Part shown: one piece after another, positions 7,020 to 16,936 of the stretch
How the letters are laid out: every line of letters starts with the position of its first letter
How positions within the stretch are numbered: the stretch's first letter is position 1
From: Shewanella cyperi
GTDB taxonomy: Bacteria; Pseudomonadota; Gammaproteobacteria; Enterobacterales; Shewanellaceae
Direction of reading: 5' to 3'
Assembly (NCBI RefSeq): GCF_017354985.1
Contig: NZ_CP071501.1
Location: 2,251,501 to 2,315,500, forward strand
DNA: 64,000 nucleotides
Notes under the pieces: model-generated
Database searches by the model: none
Told to the model about the DNA's origin: nothing
What the model saw: the letters and a program-made list of their open reading frames with translations, nothing else
Position numbers and translations under genes: made by a program

Positions 7020-10000
7020 TTACTGGTGACCTTCGCAGTGCAGGATCATCAGGTTCAGTTCACGCAGGGCAACAGAGAACTTCGCAAACTCATGGCTTTG
7101 CGATGTCTTGAAGTCGGCCAGCATGTGGAACCAACGCTCCAGCAGTGAGCGATTGGTGTCGATCCACTGGGTGATGATGGTATCGGCATCACAGGTTTCG
7201 CTGCAGGTACGCAGTACCACTGAGCTGAGTGCACGTTGCTGCCAATCCAGCTCTTCGCGGAAGGCGGCACGGGCCAGCGCTTGCCAATGGTTGCCCACAG
7301 GCTGGGCGCTGATCTGCTCCAGGAACCAGTGCAGTTCAACCTTGGCACCCAGCTTGAAGTAAGCCTCGGCCACCAGAGCCACAGGCTTGCTTTCATTTTG
7401 GGCAATCTGGGCTATGTCCAGGGCCGAGAACAGGGTGCTCATGTAAGCCACCAGGCGAGCCACAGACTCAGGAACCTGTTCCTTGATCAGTGCATCGGTT
7501 TCGGCCTGAATACCAACCACTTCCTCTTCCACCATGTAGTTGTGAACGTCGGCACGCAGCTCGTCGAACACTGGCTTGAAGAAGGCCACGGTTTGTTGGA
7601 TGTTCATGGTGCGGTTGCGATGACGCAGGAACCAGCGGCAGGCACGGCGCATGTTGCGACGCAGCTGATGCAGCATTTCCAGTTGCACCACGGCTGGCAC
7701 TATACCGTTGAGATCGGTGATCGCCTTGGTCAAGTCAGCCAGACCAAAGACCTCGCGGGCCATGGTATAGCAGATGGCCGCTTCGGCCACGCTGGCGCCG
7801 GTCTCATCCTGCATGCGTTGCACAAAGTTCAGACCCATGTCGTTCACCAGCTCGTTGGCCAGTGAAGTGGCAATGATCTCGCCGCGCAGCGGGTGGCTGG
7901 TCATCTTGTCGGCAAACTGCTCCTGCAACTTCTTGGGGAAGTAGGAGATCAGCATCTTCGACAGGAATTCATCCTCGGTGATCTCAGCGGTAACCAGTTG
8001 CTCTTTCAGCACCATCTTGGCGTAGGCCACCAGCACAGACAGCTCGGGACGGGTCAGCGGACGGCCATTGGCCAGGCGCTCGGCCAGTTCGTCGTCGTTT
8101 GGCAGGAATTCCAGCGCGCGGTCCAGCTTGCCTTCCTTCTCCAGATAATGGATGAAGCGGATCTGTTCCTTGAGCTGCTCGGCACCACGCACCTGGGTCA
8201 CGGAGATGGTACGGGTTTGATCCTTACAGTCCTGCAGCACTATGTCACTGACTTCGCCGGTCATCTCTTCCAGCAGACGGTTACGCTGCTTGAGGGTCAT
8301 CTCGCCTTCGGCCACCATGGCGTTCAGCAGGATCTTGATGTTCACTTCGTTGTCGGAACAGTCCACACCACCCACGTTGTCAACGAAGTCGGTGTTCATA
8401 CGGCCGCCGTTCATGGCGTATTCGATACGGCCCAACTGGGTACAACCCAGGTTACCGCCCTCGCCTATGATCTTGGCACGCACGTCACGGCCGTTGACAC
8501 GCAGGCCATCGTTGGCGCGATCGCCCACTTCGGCGTTGGTTTCGCGGGAAGACTTAACGTAGGTACCGATACCACCGTTCCAGATCAGGTCCACTTCCAT
8601 CTTCAGCAGCTCTTTGAGCAGCTCGGTTGGGTTCATGGAAGCCTTGTCCGTGCCCAGCATTTGCTTCATCTCTGGGCTCAGGGTGATGGACTTGGCGCTG
8701 CGCAGGAAGATACCGCCGCCCTTGGAGATCAGCTCGCGGTTGTAGTCGTCCCAGCTGGAGCGTGGCAGGTTGAACAGACGCTCACGTTCCTTGAAGGTGG
8801 CAGCCGCATCCGGATTCGGGTCGATAAAGATGTGCATGTGGTTGAACGCCGCCACCAGACAGGTGTGCTCGGACAACAACATGCCGTTACCGAATACGTC
8901 ACCGGCCATGTCACCTATACCCAGACAGGTGAAGTCTGTGGTTTGGCAATCGATACCGATTTCGCGGAAGTGACGCTTAACGGATTCCCAACCACCTTTG
9001 GCTGTGATACCCATCTTCTTGTGATCGTAACCGTTTGAACCACCTGACGCGAAGGCGTCACCCAGCCAATGGTTGTATTCGATGGAGATGGCGTTGGCGA
9101 TATCCGAGAAGGTCGCAGTGCCCTTGTCGGCAGCCACCACCAGGTATGGATCGTCTTCGTCATGACGGACCACATCGGCAGGTGGCACTATGGCACCATT
9201 GATGATGTTGTCTGTGATATCCAGCAGACCACGGATAAAGATGCGGTAGCATTCCTGACCTTCGGTGAACACGGCTTCACGGCTGGCATCGACCGGCATT
9301 TGTTTGCAGACGAAACCACCTTTGGCGCCCACGGGCACGATAACCGTGTTCTTCACGTTTTGGGCTTTCACCAGACCCAGTACCTCGGTACGGAAGTCTT
9401 CGCGTCTGTCTGACCAGCGCAGACCACCACGGGCCACCTTACCACCGCGCAGATGCACACCCTCAACCCTTGGGCTGTAGACGAAGATTTCAAACTTCGG
9501 CAGCGGCTTTGGCATCTCGGGGATCAGGCTGGGGATGTACTTGAAGGAGATATAATCCTTCGACTCACCGTCGGCCTTGGTCTGGTAGAAGTTGGTACGC
9601 ACTGTGGCCTTGATCAGATCCAGGTAACGACGAATGATGCGGTCGTCATCCAAGCTCGCCACTTCTTCCAGGCGCAGGTTCAGCTGCTCCAGGAACTTGT
9701 CCAGGGTGCGGGTCTTCAGCTTGGGATTGAACTTACGGATGAACATCTTCACCAGCAAGTCGGCAATCTGTGGATAGCGGGCAAAAGTCTGCTCAATGTA
9801 AGCCTGGCTGAAGGTGGCGTCGATTTGACGCATGTACTTGGCATAGGCACGCAGGATGGACACTTCACGACCGCTCAGGCCGGTGGCCAGCACGATACGG
9901 TTGAAACCGTCATCTTCCAGTTGCTTGTTCCACACCTGGGCCAGAGCACTTTGGAACCTGTCCTGACTGTCGGCCAGGTTTTCGGTGCTGCCACCTGTGA

Positions 10001-11864
10001 CCATCATCAGGAAGTCGAGGATCCAGAAAGTGGCACCATCGGGGGTCTTGACCTCGTAGGGACGCTCGTTGATAACGCGCAGGCCGAAGTTTTCCAGCAT
10101 GGGCAATACATCGGACAGATGGATAGGCTCGTCCTTGTGGAACAGCTTCAGGCGCACCTTGTTGCTGTTCAGCGCGGCTTCCTGTGGCTGGTAGAACAAC
10201 ATGCCGAGCTTGTGTTCTTCGTTGAGTGATTCCAGCTGCTGAATATCCACCACGGCGGCACTTGGCAGCACGTCTTCTTTGTAAGAACGGGGGAATGCGG
10301 TCAGGTAGCGCTTGGACAGGTGATTGCCTGCCTCCTCACCCTGGCTGTGGTTAAGCGCGCTGTAAAGTTTGTCTTCCCAGCTGCGGGCGGCTTCAATCAG
10401 GTTATTTTCAATGGCGGCCACATCTACTTCCATATTGTTATTATCGACTTTGACTATGTAGTGGGTTCTGGCCAGGCTGGATTCAGAGAAATAAGTGGTG
10501 AATTCCACTTCGTCCTGGCTGTTGAAATGCTTGGCCAGAATGCGTTGGGTATCCTGACGCAGCTTGGTGTTGTATCTGTCTTTGGAAACGTAGACCAGAC
10601 ATGACAGGAAACGGCCGAAACCGTCTTTGCGCACGAACAGCTTGAGCTTGTCCCTGTCCTGCATTTCCAGCACGCCGTGGGCCACATGGGCCAATTCTTC
10701 AACACTGCCCTGGATTAGCTCATCACGTGGCAGGTTTTCAAGAATGTTCACCAGCGCCTTGTAGTCGTGTGAACGGGGTACCAGACCTGAGTTGTCCAGC
10801 ACGCGCTGTACCTTCTCGGCCAGCAGCGGGATTTCCCTTGGGCTGCGGTTGTACACGTTGGAGGCGTACAGGCCGATGAATCTGTCTTCACCCACCACGT
10901 TGCCTTGCTTATCAAAACGCTTGATGCCGATGTAATCGACATAGGCAGGTCTGTGTACCCGGCTCTTGCTGCTGCTCTTGGTCAGGATCAACAGAGATTC
11001 GTCCAGGGCTTCCTTACGGGCACTGTCCGACAGGGTAGAGAGTTTGAGCGCCTTGTCGCTGTGGACCTTGCCTGGCTTATTCATCAGGCCAAGACCCGTT
11101 TCCAGGTTGGGCACCAATTCCATGTCACCTTCGATGCGCTTGAGGTCATATTGGCGATAACCCAGCAGGGTGAAATGGTGGTTATTCAGGTAAGTCAGGA
11201 AGGCAATGGCTTCTTCCATATCCTGCTTGCTGCCGGGGAAAGGACGGTTTGGCAGTTCCTTAATGGTCTCGGCCAACTTGTCTGACATGGCTTGCCAGTC
11301 ATTGACAGAGGCAGCCACATCCCCCAAAACCGACTGCATTTCTTTCAGCAGCAGCTTGAGATCGGCCTCACTGCTTTGACGGTCGATTTCAATCAAAAAT
11401 ACCGCGACCTTATCGCTGTCGGCGGGACTGTTGTTCACATGACTCACTGCGGTCACGTCACTACCGCTGCGGCTGATGGCCAGTGGCGTGTGCAGCATCA
11501 TATGGGCGGTCACACCCATGCGGTTCAGGGCCATACTCAGGGAATCAACCAAGAAAGGCATGTCTGGCTGAATAACTTCGATGATGGTATGGGCGGATTG
11601 CCAGCCATGTTTGGACTGGCTCGGGTTGAATACCCGGATATGGGTGTCGCCGATCAGGGTCTTGTTGAGGGCGTTCCACAGACTCAGAACGGCACCGTAG
11701 AGATCACTGTCGTTACGGGCCTGCAAGTCATCTTTCGACATGTGGGTGTAAAGGCAGGTGGCGAACTGTTCAACTTGCTTTGCTTGTGAATTAGGGACTT
11801 TGGAGTGAATCAAACTGACTACGTTTTCAAGTAGTACTGAAGGCATTGCATCTTTCAAGGCCAT
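7020..11864 (-). CDS. gdhB: NAD-specific glutamate dehydrogenase, large (180-kDa class)
   Basis: A 1,614-residue cytosolic enzyme of the large NAD-GDH family, which deaminates glutamate to 2-oxoglutarate and mainly serves amino-acid catabolism. The first roughly 700 residues hold the regulatory ACT-like region typical of the family. The catalytic core begins near residue 800 with the GGLRWSDRREDFRTEV and VGAKGGFV segments (glutamate-binding Lys region), followed by the NAD-binding region near 1,000-1,200 (GEGGNLG, NGGRMNTD) and a helical C-terminal domain. Length is normal. It starts with ATG after AAGGAAAC and is single-gene, with a terminator downstream and a 278-bp intergenic region upstream. 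Confidence 0.95.
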   Translation of the reverse strand: MALKDAMPSVLLENVVSLIHSKVPNSQAKQVEQFATCLYTHMSKDDLQARNDSDLYGAVLSLWNALNKTLIGDTHIRVFNPSQSKHGWQSAHTIIEVIQPDMPFLVDSLSMALNRMGVTAHMMLHTPLAISRSGSDVTAVSHVNNSPADSDKVAVFLIEIDRQSSEADLKLLLKEMQSVLGDVAASVNDWQAMSDKLAETIKELPNRPFPGSKQDMEEAIAFLTYLNNHHFTLLGYRQYDLKRIEGDMELVPNLETGLGLMNKPGKVHSDKALKLSTLSDSARKEALDESLLILTKSSSKSRVHRPAYVDYIGIKRFDKQGNVVGEDRFIGLYASNVYNRSPREIPLLAEKVQRVLDNSGLVPRSHDYKALVNILENLPRDELIQGSVEELAHVAHGVLEMQDRDKLKLFVRKDGFGRFLSCLVYVSKDRYNTKLRQDTQRILAKHFNSQDEVEFTTYFSESSLARTHYIVKVDNNNMEVDVAAIENNLIEAARSWEDKLYSALNHSQGEEAGNHLSKRYLTAFPRSYKEDVLPSAAVVDIQQLESLNEEHKLGMLFYQPQEAALNSNKVRLKLFHKDEPIHLSDVLPMLENFGLRVINERPYEVKTPDGATFWILDFLMMVTGGSTENLADSQDRFQSALAQVWNKQLEDDGFNRIVLATGLSGREVSILRAYAKYMRQIDATFSQAYIEQTFARYPQIADLLVKMFIRKFNPKLKTRTLDKFLEQLNLRLEEVASLDDDRIIRRYLDLIKATVRTNFYQTKADGESKDYISFKYIPSLIPEMPKPLPKFEIFVYSPRVEGVHLRGGKVARGGLRWSDRREDFRTEVLGLVKAQNVKNTVIVPVGAKGGFVCKQMPVDASREAVFTEGQECYRIFIRGLLDITDNIINGAIVPPADVVRHDEDDPYLVVAADKGTATFSDIANAISIEYNHWLGDAFASGGSNGYDHKKMGITAKGGWESVKRHFREIGIDCQTTDFTCLGIGDMAGDVFGNGMLLSEHTCLVAAFNHMHIFIDPNPDAAATFKERERLFNLPRSSWDDYNRELISKGGGIFLRSAKSITLSPEMKQMLGTDKASMNPTELLKELLKMEVDLIWNGGIGTYVKSSRETNAEVGDRANDGLRVNGRDVRAKIIGEGGNLGCTQLGRIEYAMNGGRMNTDFVDNVGGVDCSDNEVNIKILLNAMVAEGEMTLKQRNRLLEEMTGEVSDIVLQDCKDQTRTISVTQVRGAEQLKEQIRFIHYLEKEGKLDRALEFLPNDDELAERLANGRPLTRPELSVLVAYAKMVLKEQLVTAEITEDEFLSKMLISYFPKKLQEQFADKMTSHPLRGEIIATSLANELVNDMGLNFVQRMQDETGASVAEAAICYTMAREVFGLADLTKAITDLNGIVPAVVQLEMLHQLRRNMRRACRWFLRHRNRTMNIQQTVAFFKPVFDELRADVHNYMVEEEVVGIQAETDALIKEQVPESVARLVAYMSTLFSALDIAQIAQNESKPVALVAEAYFKLGAKVELHWFLEQISAQPVGNHWQALARAAFREELDWQQRALSSVVLRTCSETCDADTIITQWIDTNRSLLERWFHMLADFKTSQSHEFAKFSVALRELNLMILHCEGHQ

Positions 11865-11948
11865 GTTGCTGTTTCCTTAAGCGTCTATGGCAGCGCTTTT
11901 TCATTTTATGGATGCTTCGACGTATGACCCAGGGCGAAAATAGGCATG

Positions 11949-11960
11949 TGACCAAGGTCA
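11949..11960. promoter_or_regulatory. Palindrome TGACC-AA-GGTCA upstream of gdhB
   Basis: A perfect 5-bp inverted repeat with a 2-bp spacer lies 85 bp upstream of the gdhB ATG, where an operator could sit. No regulator is recognised. The remainder of 11865-12102 shows no gene; a TAAAAT near 11900 on the minus strand could be a -10 but has no good -35. Confidence 0.3.
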
Positions 11961-12102
11961 TGGCGCGCAGTTTATTACTAAACTTTGCTATTTTCGAGGA
12001 AAATTTTAGTGGTAGATCCTGTGCAAAGCCAGCCGCGACGGGCATTTGTTAGCTATTCGTGAACAAACACGCAATCGGGCAGAGTAACTATTCATGGCGG
12101 AT

Positions 12103-12134
12103 TTAAAAACAATCGGGGAGCCATGCTCCCCGAT
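12103..12134 (-). terminator. Terminator of the DUF1302-RND operon
   Basis: A 10-bp stem (ATCGGGGAGC at 12112-12121, complement at 12125-12134) with a 3-nt loop is followed on the minus strand by TTGTTTTTAAAT. It starts 9 bp past the stop codon of the transporter gene and so closes the four-gene operon. Confidence 0.85.
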
Positions 12135-12142
12135 CCCGTTAA

Positions 12143-14449
12143 TTACCTGCGTTTGGGCCAAAACACCGACGTCAGCGCCGGCAAAATAATTATCGCCCCC
12201 AGCATATTTACCAGGAACATAAAGGTCAGCAATATGCCCATATCCATCTGAAATTTCAGTGCCGAGAAGAACCAGGTGCTGACACCTATGGCCAGGGTCA
12301 AACCGGTGAAGATCACCGCACTGCCCCGCTCTTCCAGCGCTTCCAGATAAGCCTGTTGTACCGCCATGCCCTGGCGCAGCTTTTGAGCCATGGTGGAGAG
12401 GATATAGATACCGTAATCCACACCTATACCCACCCCGAGGGCAATCACAGGCAAGGTACTGACCGCCAAGCCAATATTGAGCTTGGTCATCAGGGCCTGG
12501 GCCAGGGTCGACACCACGTACAGCGGCAGGATCACAGCTATTGTGGCTCTGAGCGAACGGAAGCTGACCAAACACAGCAGGAACACGGCACCGTAGACAT
12601 AGAGCATCATGGGCAATTGAGCCTCGGAAACCGCTTCGTTGGTTGCCGCCATTACGCCCACGGGGCCTGATGCCAGCTTGAACTGGATTTTGTCATTGTC
12701 CAATACCGCTGCAATCTTTTTAACCTTGTCCACCACCACTTCAATGGTTTCCGCCTTGTGATCTTTGAGGAACAGGTACACAGGCATCACAGAGCAGTCG
12801 CCGTTGAGCAATCCGGAGCTGGTTGGGATCTGGCCAATGGCCTGAACCAGGCTGGCGGTATTGCGCGGCAACACCTGCCATTTCGGATTACCTTCGTTAA
12901 AGCCGGCGTTAACCTTACGGGCAATGGACGCCAGGCTGGCTGTTGACTCCACACCCGGGGTATTGGCCATTTGCCATTCAAAATCACCGATGCGGGTCAA
13001 AACCTCGTTATAGGTACAGGCTTCCGGGAAACCCTCCACTATCACAGTCATCACGTCCGTGGTGATGGAGAAGTGATCCGTAATAAAGAAGGTGTCCTGG
13101 TTATAGCGCGAGTCCTGATGCAGCGCCGGTGCCCCGCCCTGCAAATCACCAATCTTCATGTTATTGGCATACTGCAGGCCAAAGCCGTAGAGGGCCGCAC
13201 TCAGAGCCAGGATCACCAGCGCAAATTTGGGGTTGGCGAAACGGGCCAGGAATTGCCAGATTTTTTCGGCGCTGCCCTTACCCAGAGCTTCACCCTTGAC
13301 CTTGAGATCAAAGAAGGAAATCACCACCGGCAACAGGATAAGGTTGGTCAGAATAATCACGGCCACCCCGAGTGACGCGGAAATAGCCAGCTCGCGGATG
13401 ATGCCAATGTCGATTGCCAGCAGGGTCATAAAGCCAACTGTGTCGGACAACAGGGCGATACCACCGGGTACCAGCAGGCTGCGAAATGCCGACGCCGCTG
13501 CGGCCTTACTGTTCTGGCCGTCGATAACCCGGCGCCGCACGGCGTTAATCATCTGCACCCCGTGGCTGACACCTATGGCAAATACCAAAAACGGCACCAA
13601 AATCGACATGGGATCCAGACCAAAACCAATCACGGTTAACAGTCCCAACTGCCACACCACGGCAATCAAACTGCACACCAGAGGCAACAGGGTCAACATG
13701 ATGGAGCGGGAGAAGAGATACACCATGACCGCCGTCACCAGGATGGCGATAAGGAAGAACAGCACGACTCCTTTGGCCCCTTCGGCCACATCGCCGGCCA
13801 TCTTGGCAAAGCCTATGATGTGAACCTTGATCTGATCCGTTTCAAACTTGCCCCTGAGTTCGGTTTCCAACTGCTTGGCAAAGGCAATGGTATCCAGCGG
13901 CGCGCCGGTTTGCGGGTCAAAGTCCATCAACTGGGCCGAGACCATGGCGGCACTGTAATCCTCCGCGATGAGCCGCCCGACTATGCCGGCCTTCTCTATG
14001 TTGTCCCGGACAACCGCCAAGCCCTGAGCGTCATTGACATAGTCGGCCGGGATCACGGGGCCGCCGGCGAAGCCATCTTCCACCACTTCGGTAAAACGGG
14101 TCGAGGGCGAAAACAGCGATTTTACGTTGGCACGTTCGACACCGGGGATAAAGAACAACTGATCATGAATGTTCTTCAGCGCGTCAAAAAACACCGGGTT
14201 GAAGATATTGCCGCTGGTGTCTTCCACCGCCACCATGATGCTGTTGGCACCACCAAAATCCTTCTGGTGCTTGAGATAGGTTTGCATGTAACTGTGGGCC
14301 AGCGGGATATTCTTCACGAATGCCGCATCCATCTTCAGTTGTCCGGCCCGGATCCCAAGGAAGAGCGTCGCCAACACAAACAGGGCTATCACATAGCCCC
14401 GGCGGCGGAACAAAAAGGATTCAAATCCGTTGACCATTTTTTCTAACAT
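12143..14449 (-). CDS. MMPL/RND-family inner-membrane transporter
   Basis: A 768-residue membrane protein with the two-fold RND plan: a first transmembrane helix (about 16-36), a periplasmic domain, five clustered helices (about 225-400), a sixth region near 415-430 that begins the second repeat, another periplasmic domain, and five more helices ending at the C terminus. The segment GIGVDYGIYILS near residue 690 is typical of the MMPL/SSD subgroup, which in known cases moves lipids (MmpL3, HpnN). It is shorter than the 1,000-residue AcrB-type pumps and no membrane-fusion protein or TolC homologue is encoded nearby. It is the last gene of an operon with YCF48, DUF1329 and DUF1302 genes, suggesting it energises export or import of a hydrophobic substrate through that set; substrate unknown. 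Confidence 0.8.
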   Translation of the reverse strand: MLEKMVNGFESFLFRRRGYVIALFVLATLFLGIRAGQLKMDAAFVKNIPLAHSYMQTYLKHQKDFGGANSIMVAVEDTSGNIFNPVFFDALKNIHDQLFFIPGVERANVKSLFSPSTRFTEVVEDGFAGGPVIPADYVNDAQGLAVVRDNIEKAGIVGRLIAEDYSAAMVSAQLMDFDPQTGAPLDTIAFAKQLETELRGKFETDQIKVHIIGFAKMAGDVAEGAKGVVLFFLIAILVTAVMVYLFSRSIMLTLLPLVCSLIAVVWQLGLLTVIGFGLDPMSILVPFLVFAIGVSHGVQMINAVRRRVIDGQNSKAAAASAFRSLLVPGGIALLSDTVGFMTLLAIDIGIIRELAISASLGVAVIILTNLILLPVVISFFDLKVKGEALGKGSAEKIWQFLARFANPKFALVILALSAALYGFGLQYANNMKIGDLQGGAPALHQDSRYNQDTFFITDHFSITTDVMTVIVEGFPEACTYNEVLTRIGDFEWQMANTPGVESTASLASIARKVNAGFNEGNPKWQVLPRNTASLVQAIGQIPTSSGLLNGDCSVMPVYLFLKDHKAETIEVVVDKVKKIAAVLDNDKIQFKLASGPVGVMAATNEAVSEAQLPMMLYVYGAVFLLCLVSFRSLRATIAVILPLYVVSTLAQALMTKLNIGLAVSTLPVIALGVGIGVDYGIYILSTMAQKLRQGMAVQQAYLEALEERGSAVIFTGLTLAIGVSTWFFSALKFQMDMGILLTFMFLVNMLGAIIILPALTSVFWPKRR

Positions 14450-14460
14450 CTATTCGGCCC

Positions 14461-14484
14461 TGTTTTTCTTTATGTTTTTCTTTA
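14461..14484. repeat. 12-bp tandem duplication in the leader of the transporter gene
   Basis: TGTTTTTCTTTA is present twice in direct succession (14461-14472 and 14473-14484), followed by a partial third copy. It fills part of the 53-bp gap between the YCF48 gene and the transporter start; the minus-strand A-rich run may help ribosome access. Confidence 0.8.
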
Positions 14485-14502
14485 TGTTTATAAGTATCGG
14501 GA

Positions 14503-15507
14503 TTATTTCTTGGCAATATCATCAAGGGAAAACACCCCCTTGGTACCCACCATCCACACTGTACCTGCATCATCCTTGTCGATGGCAACTATGTTCTCGC
14601 CCTGGCGTCTTGCCAGCAAGGCTATGTCGCCATGGGGATCCTGTCGCAGTATCACGCCGGCGTTGCCAACCAAGTACAGGCTGCCATCGTCATTGGCTAG
14701 CCCGCCATTGATGGACGATTCCACCGGCAATTGCAGTTCTTGCCAGTCATTAAGGGACAGGGAAGCGCTGAATACGTGACCGCGCAGACCAAGTACATAA
14801 ACCTTGTCGCCACCGACCAGAGCCGAGAACATGGAACCATCATAGTCGAATTCAGTGCGATTGAAGGTCACGCCGTTATCGCTGGAGACGGCTACCAGGC
14901 CCAGTTCGCCCACCAACAACAGACGATTGTCCGGCAAGGGAATAATGCGATTGAAATGGGGCAACAGCGAACCGCGCTCAATCAGGTAGGCCTCGGGATC
15001 GCTGTCCTTGAGTTCATTGAGGTAACTGACATCCTCTTCAAACAACAATTCCTGATGAAATTCTTCCTGCCAGCTGGCACCGCCGTCATGGGTGCGGAAA
15101 AACAGACCATAGGCACCTATAGCCACACCCTCTTGTTCAGTGCTGAAAAAAACATCAAAGAAGGGCTTTTCACGCTTGGGATCCTGATACTGTACCTGCC
15201 AGCTCAATCCACCATCGCTGCTATGCAATATGGTGGCATCATGGCCCACTGCCCAGCCCAGTTTATCGTTAAAAAAGAAAACCTTGGTTAATTGCGCATT
15301 CGTCGGTGTTGCCACCTGTTGCCAATCCTGTTGTTTGATAAGCACATGCCCCCTTTCGCCCACGGCAATGAGATGCTTTCCCGCATGGCCGATATCCAAC
15401 AACAAAGAAGCACGAGACAGGGGTTGCAGTTGTGACAGGGGCTCGGCATGGGCCGCGGCAGTGATTAATCCGAGAGAGAGACAAGTGAAGAGAATGCGAA
15501 ACGACAT
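14503..15507 (-). CDS. Exported YCF48-like (BNR/Asp-box) beta-propeller protein
   Basis: A 334-residue protein with a signal peptide (about 1-21, ending AHA). It repeats the pattern G-W/V-A-hG..G-x-hhxS/T-x-DGG-x-SW, for example near residues 75-97 and 122-144, which is the Asp-box blade of six- or seven-bladed propellers. In cyanobacteria and plants the YCF48/HCF136 relatives act as assembly factors for membrane complexes. Here it sits between DUF1329 and the RND transporter genes, so a role as scaffold or assembly factor for that envelope machinery is inferred. A GC-rich hairpin lies just upstream in the gap to DUF1329. Confidence 0.75.
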   Translation of the reverse strand: MSFRILFTCLSLGLITAAAHAEPLSQLQPLSRASLLLDIGHAGKHLIAVGERGHVLIKQQDWQQVATPTNAQLTKVFFFNDKLGWAVGHDATILHSSDGGLSWQVQYQDPKREKPFFDVFFSTEQEGVAIGAYGLFFRTHDGGASWQEEFHQELLFEEDVSYLNELKDSDPEAYLIERGSLLPHFNRIIPLPDNRLLLVGELGLVAVSSDNGVTFNRTEFDYDGSMFSALVGGDKVYVLGLRGHVFSASLSLNDWQELQLPVESSINGGLANDDGSLYLVGNAGVILRQDPHGDIALLARRQGENIVAIDKDDAGTVWMVGTKGVFSLDDIAKK

Positions 15508-15528
15508 ACATTACCTACTGAAGAAACA

Positions 15529-15547
15529 GGGGGCGCACTGCGCCCCC
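15529..15547 (-). other. Intercistronic GC hairpin between DUF1329 and YCF48 genes
   Basis: GGGGGCGC at 15529-15536 and GCGCCCCC at 15540-15547 form an 8-bp all-GC stem with a 3-nt loop. Only a weak T-rich run follows on the minus strand, so it may be a partial terminator or an mRNA-stabilising 3' structure that lets the two upstream genes be expressed more than the two downstream ones. Confidence 0.5.
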
Positions 15548-15560
15548 CATGTTGGCTGGA

Positions 15561-16925
15561 TTAGCGGATGCCTTCACGGCGCAATGCGTCCGGGGTGAAG
15601 TCAGCATCTGACAACTTGGCATCAAAGTTATACATACTGCCTTCATTATCCAGGCCAATGGCCAGGTAGCGACGGGACTGCAGATCGTGGAACACTTCCA
15701 GGGTACTCCAGTGGGTCGGCACCTCGTAGTAGTTCAGACCATGGGCAAATGCGACCCGGTACAACTCATCGCGGTTGTCGTACATGTCGGTTGCAGATAC
15801 CTGCCAGGAGTCCTCATCGAGGAAGAATACGCGACTCTTGTAGATATGGCGCATACCGTCCTTAAGGGTGGCCTTGACTTCCCATACCCTGTGCTTTTCC
15901 CAGCGCACCAACTCGGGATTGATGTGACCTGGAGTCAGCACCTGATCGTACTTAACCTTGTCCGAGTGCAACTTATAGTCGTTGTACGGGATCAGGATTT
16001 CCTTCTTGCCCACCAGTTCCCAGTTATAACGGCTGGGTGAACCGTTGAACATATCGTAATCGTCTGTGGTACGCAGACCGTCAGACACTGTGCCTGGTGT
16101 ATCGAAGGCCACGTTGGGGGCCTTGCGCACCCGACGTTGACCTGTGTTATAGGTCCAGGCCTGACGTGGCAGCGCTTCCTGATCCAGGGTTTCCTTTACC
16201 AGCAGCGCGGTACCTGCCAGACGGGCCGGTTGGGTCACCACCTGCTTGAACAGCGCCAGGGTATTGCTCGCCTTCAGCTTGTCCGCCGTCATATCGGGAC
16301 GGGAGTACTCAAAACGCAATTGTTCAGACAGTTCCACCAGGGTGTAACCACCGTCTTTCGCCGGAGCGGCCTGGTTACGCTGGGTTTCCACATCCACGCC
16401 ACGGAAGCGGAGAATATGGTTCCAGATGGCCTCCAGACCGTTCTGTGGAATGGGGAACGGAATACCTATGGCGGCATTGAGCACTCCGTTACCGTCGGCA
16501 GCCAGTTCTGCGTGGGTGGCGTTGACCTTGGTAGCGTCATAAACGAACTGGGGGACAGAGGCCGAACGGCGGGTCTGATACACGTTCATCTTGAAGGTAT
16601 CGGGATACAGCTCAAACAGCTTTATCTCACCGGGTGTCAGCAGATCCTTGTACTGGGCCATATTAGCCTTGGTGACAGTGTACATCACCTTGTCACCGGC
16701 AAAGGGATCGGGATGATGATCGCCCTTTTTATAACCGGCAGGCGCAGCAGTGATACCACCATCCCAAGCCGGGATGGAACCATCGGCATTGGCGCCCTTC
16801 TCGGCCCCCAGGGGTGTCAGGGTACTGCTGAGCTTGGCGGCATCGCTATCCGAGACCTTGGCCATAGCAACGGGACCACCCAGGGCCAAAATTACCGCTG
16901 CAGACAATATCGCAAGTTTCTTCAT
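15561..16925 (-). CDS. DUF1329 family periplasmic protein
   Basis: A 454-residue exported protein with a signal peptide (about 1-22, ending AMA). Its N-terminal mature segment (LTPLGAEKGANADGSIPAWDGG) and the later RRVRKAPNVAFDTPGT and YNRDELYRV-type stretches are typical of DUF1329, a family whose fold is usually related to the LolA/LolB lipoprotein carriers (from memory). It lies 11 bp downstream of the DUF1302 gene; the pairing of these two families is common in Pseudomonas and Shewanella. A periplasmic carrier between the inner-membrane transporter and the outer-membrane barrel is the natural inferred role. Confidence 0.85.
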   Translation of the reverse strand: MKKLAILSAAVILALGGPVAMAKVSDSDAAKLSSTLTPLGAEKGANADGSIPAWDGGITAAPAGYKKGDHHPDPFAGDKVMYTVTKANMAQYKDLLTPGEIKLFELYPDTFKMNVYQTRRSASVPQFVYDATKVNATHAELAADGNGVLNAAIGIPFPIPQNGLEAIWNHILRFRGVDVETQRNQAAPAKDGGYTLVELSEQLRFEYSRPDMTADKLKASNTLALFKQVVTQPARLAGTALLVKETLDQEALPRQAWTYNTGQRRVRKAPNVAFDTPGTVSDGLRTTDDYDMFNGSPSRYNWELVGKKEILIPYNDYKLHSDKVKYDQVLTPGHINPELVRWEKHRVWEVKATLKDGMRHIYKSRVFFLDEDSWQVSATDMYDNRDELYRVAFAHGLNYYEVPTHWSTLEVFHDLQSRRYLAIGLDNEGSMYNFDAKLSDADFTPDALRREGIR

Positions 16926-16936
16926 TGTTATTGTCC

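Noticed and set aside
7893-9038. 381-codon open frame antisense to gdhB
   Set aside because: Shadow of a strongly conserved enzyme; His/Gln/Gly-rich translation typical of antisense frames.
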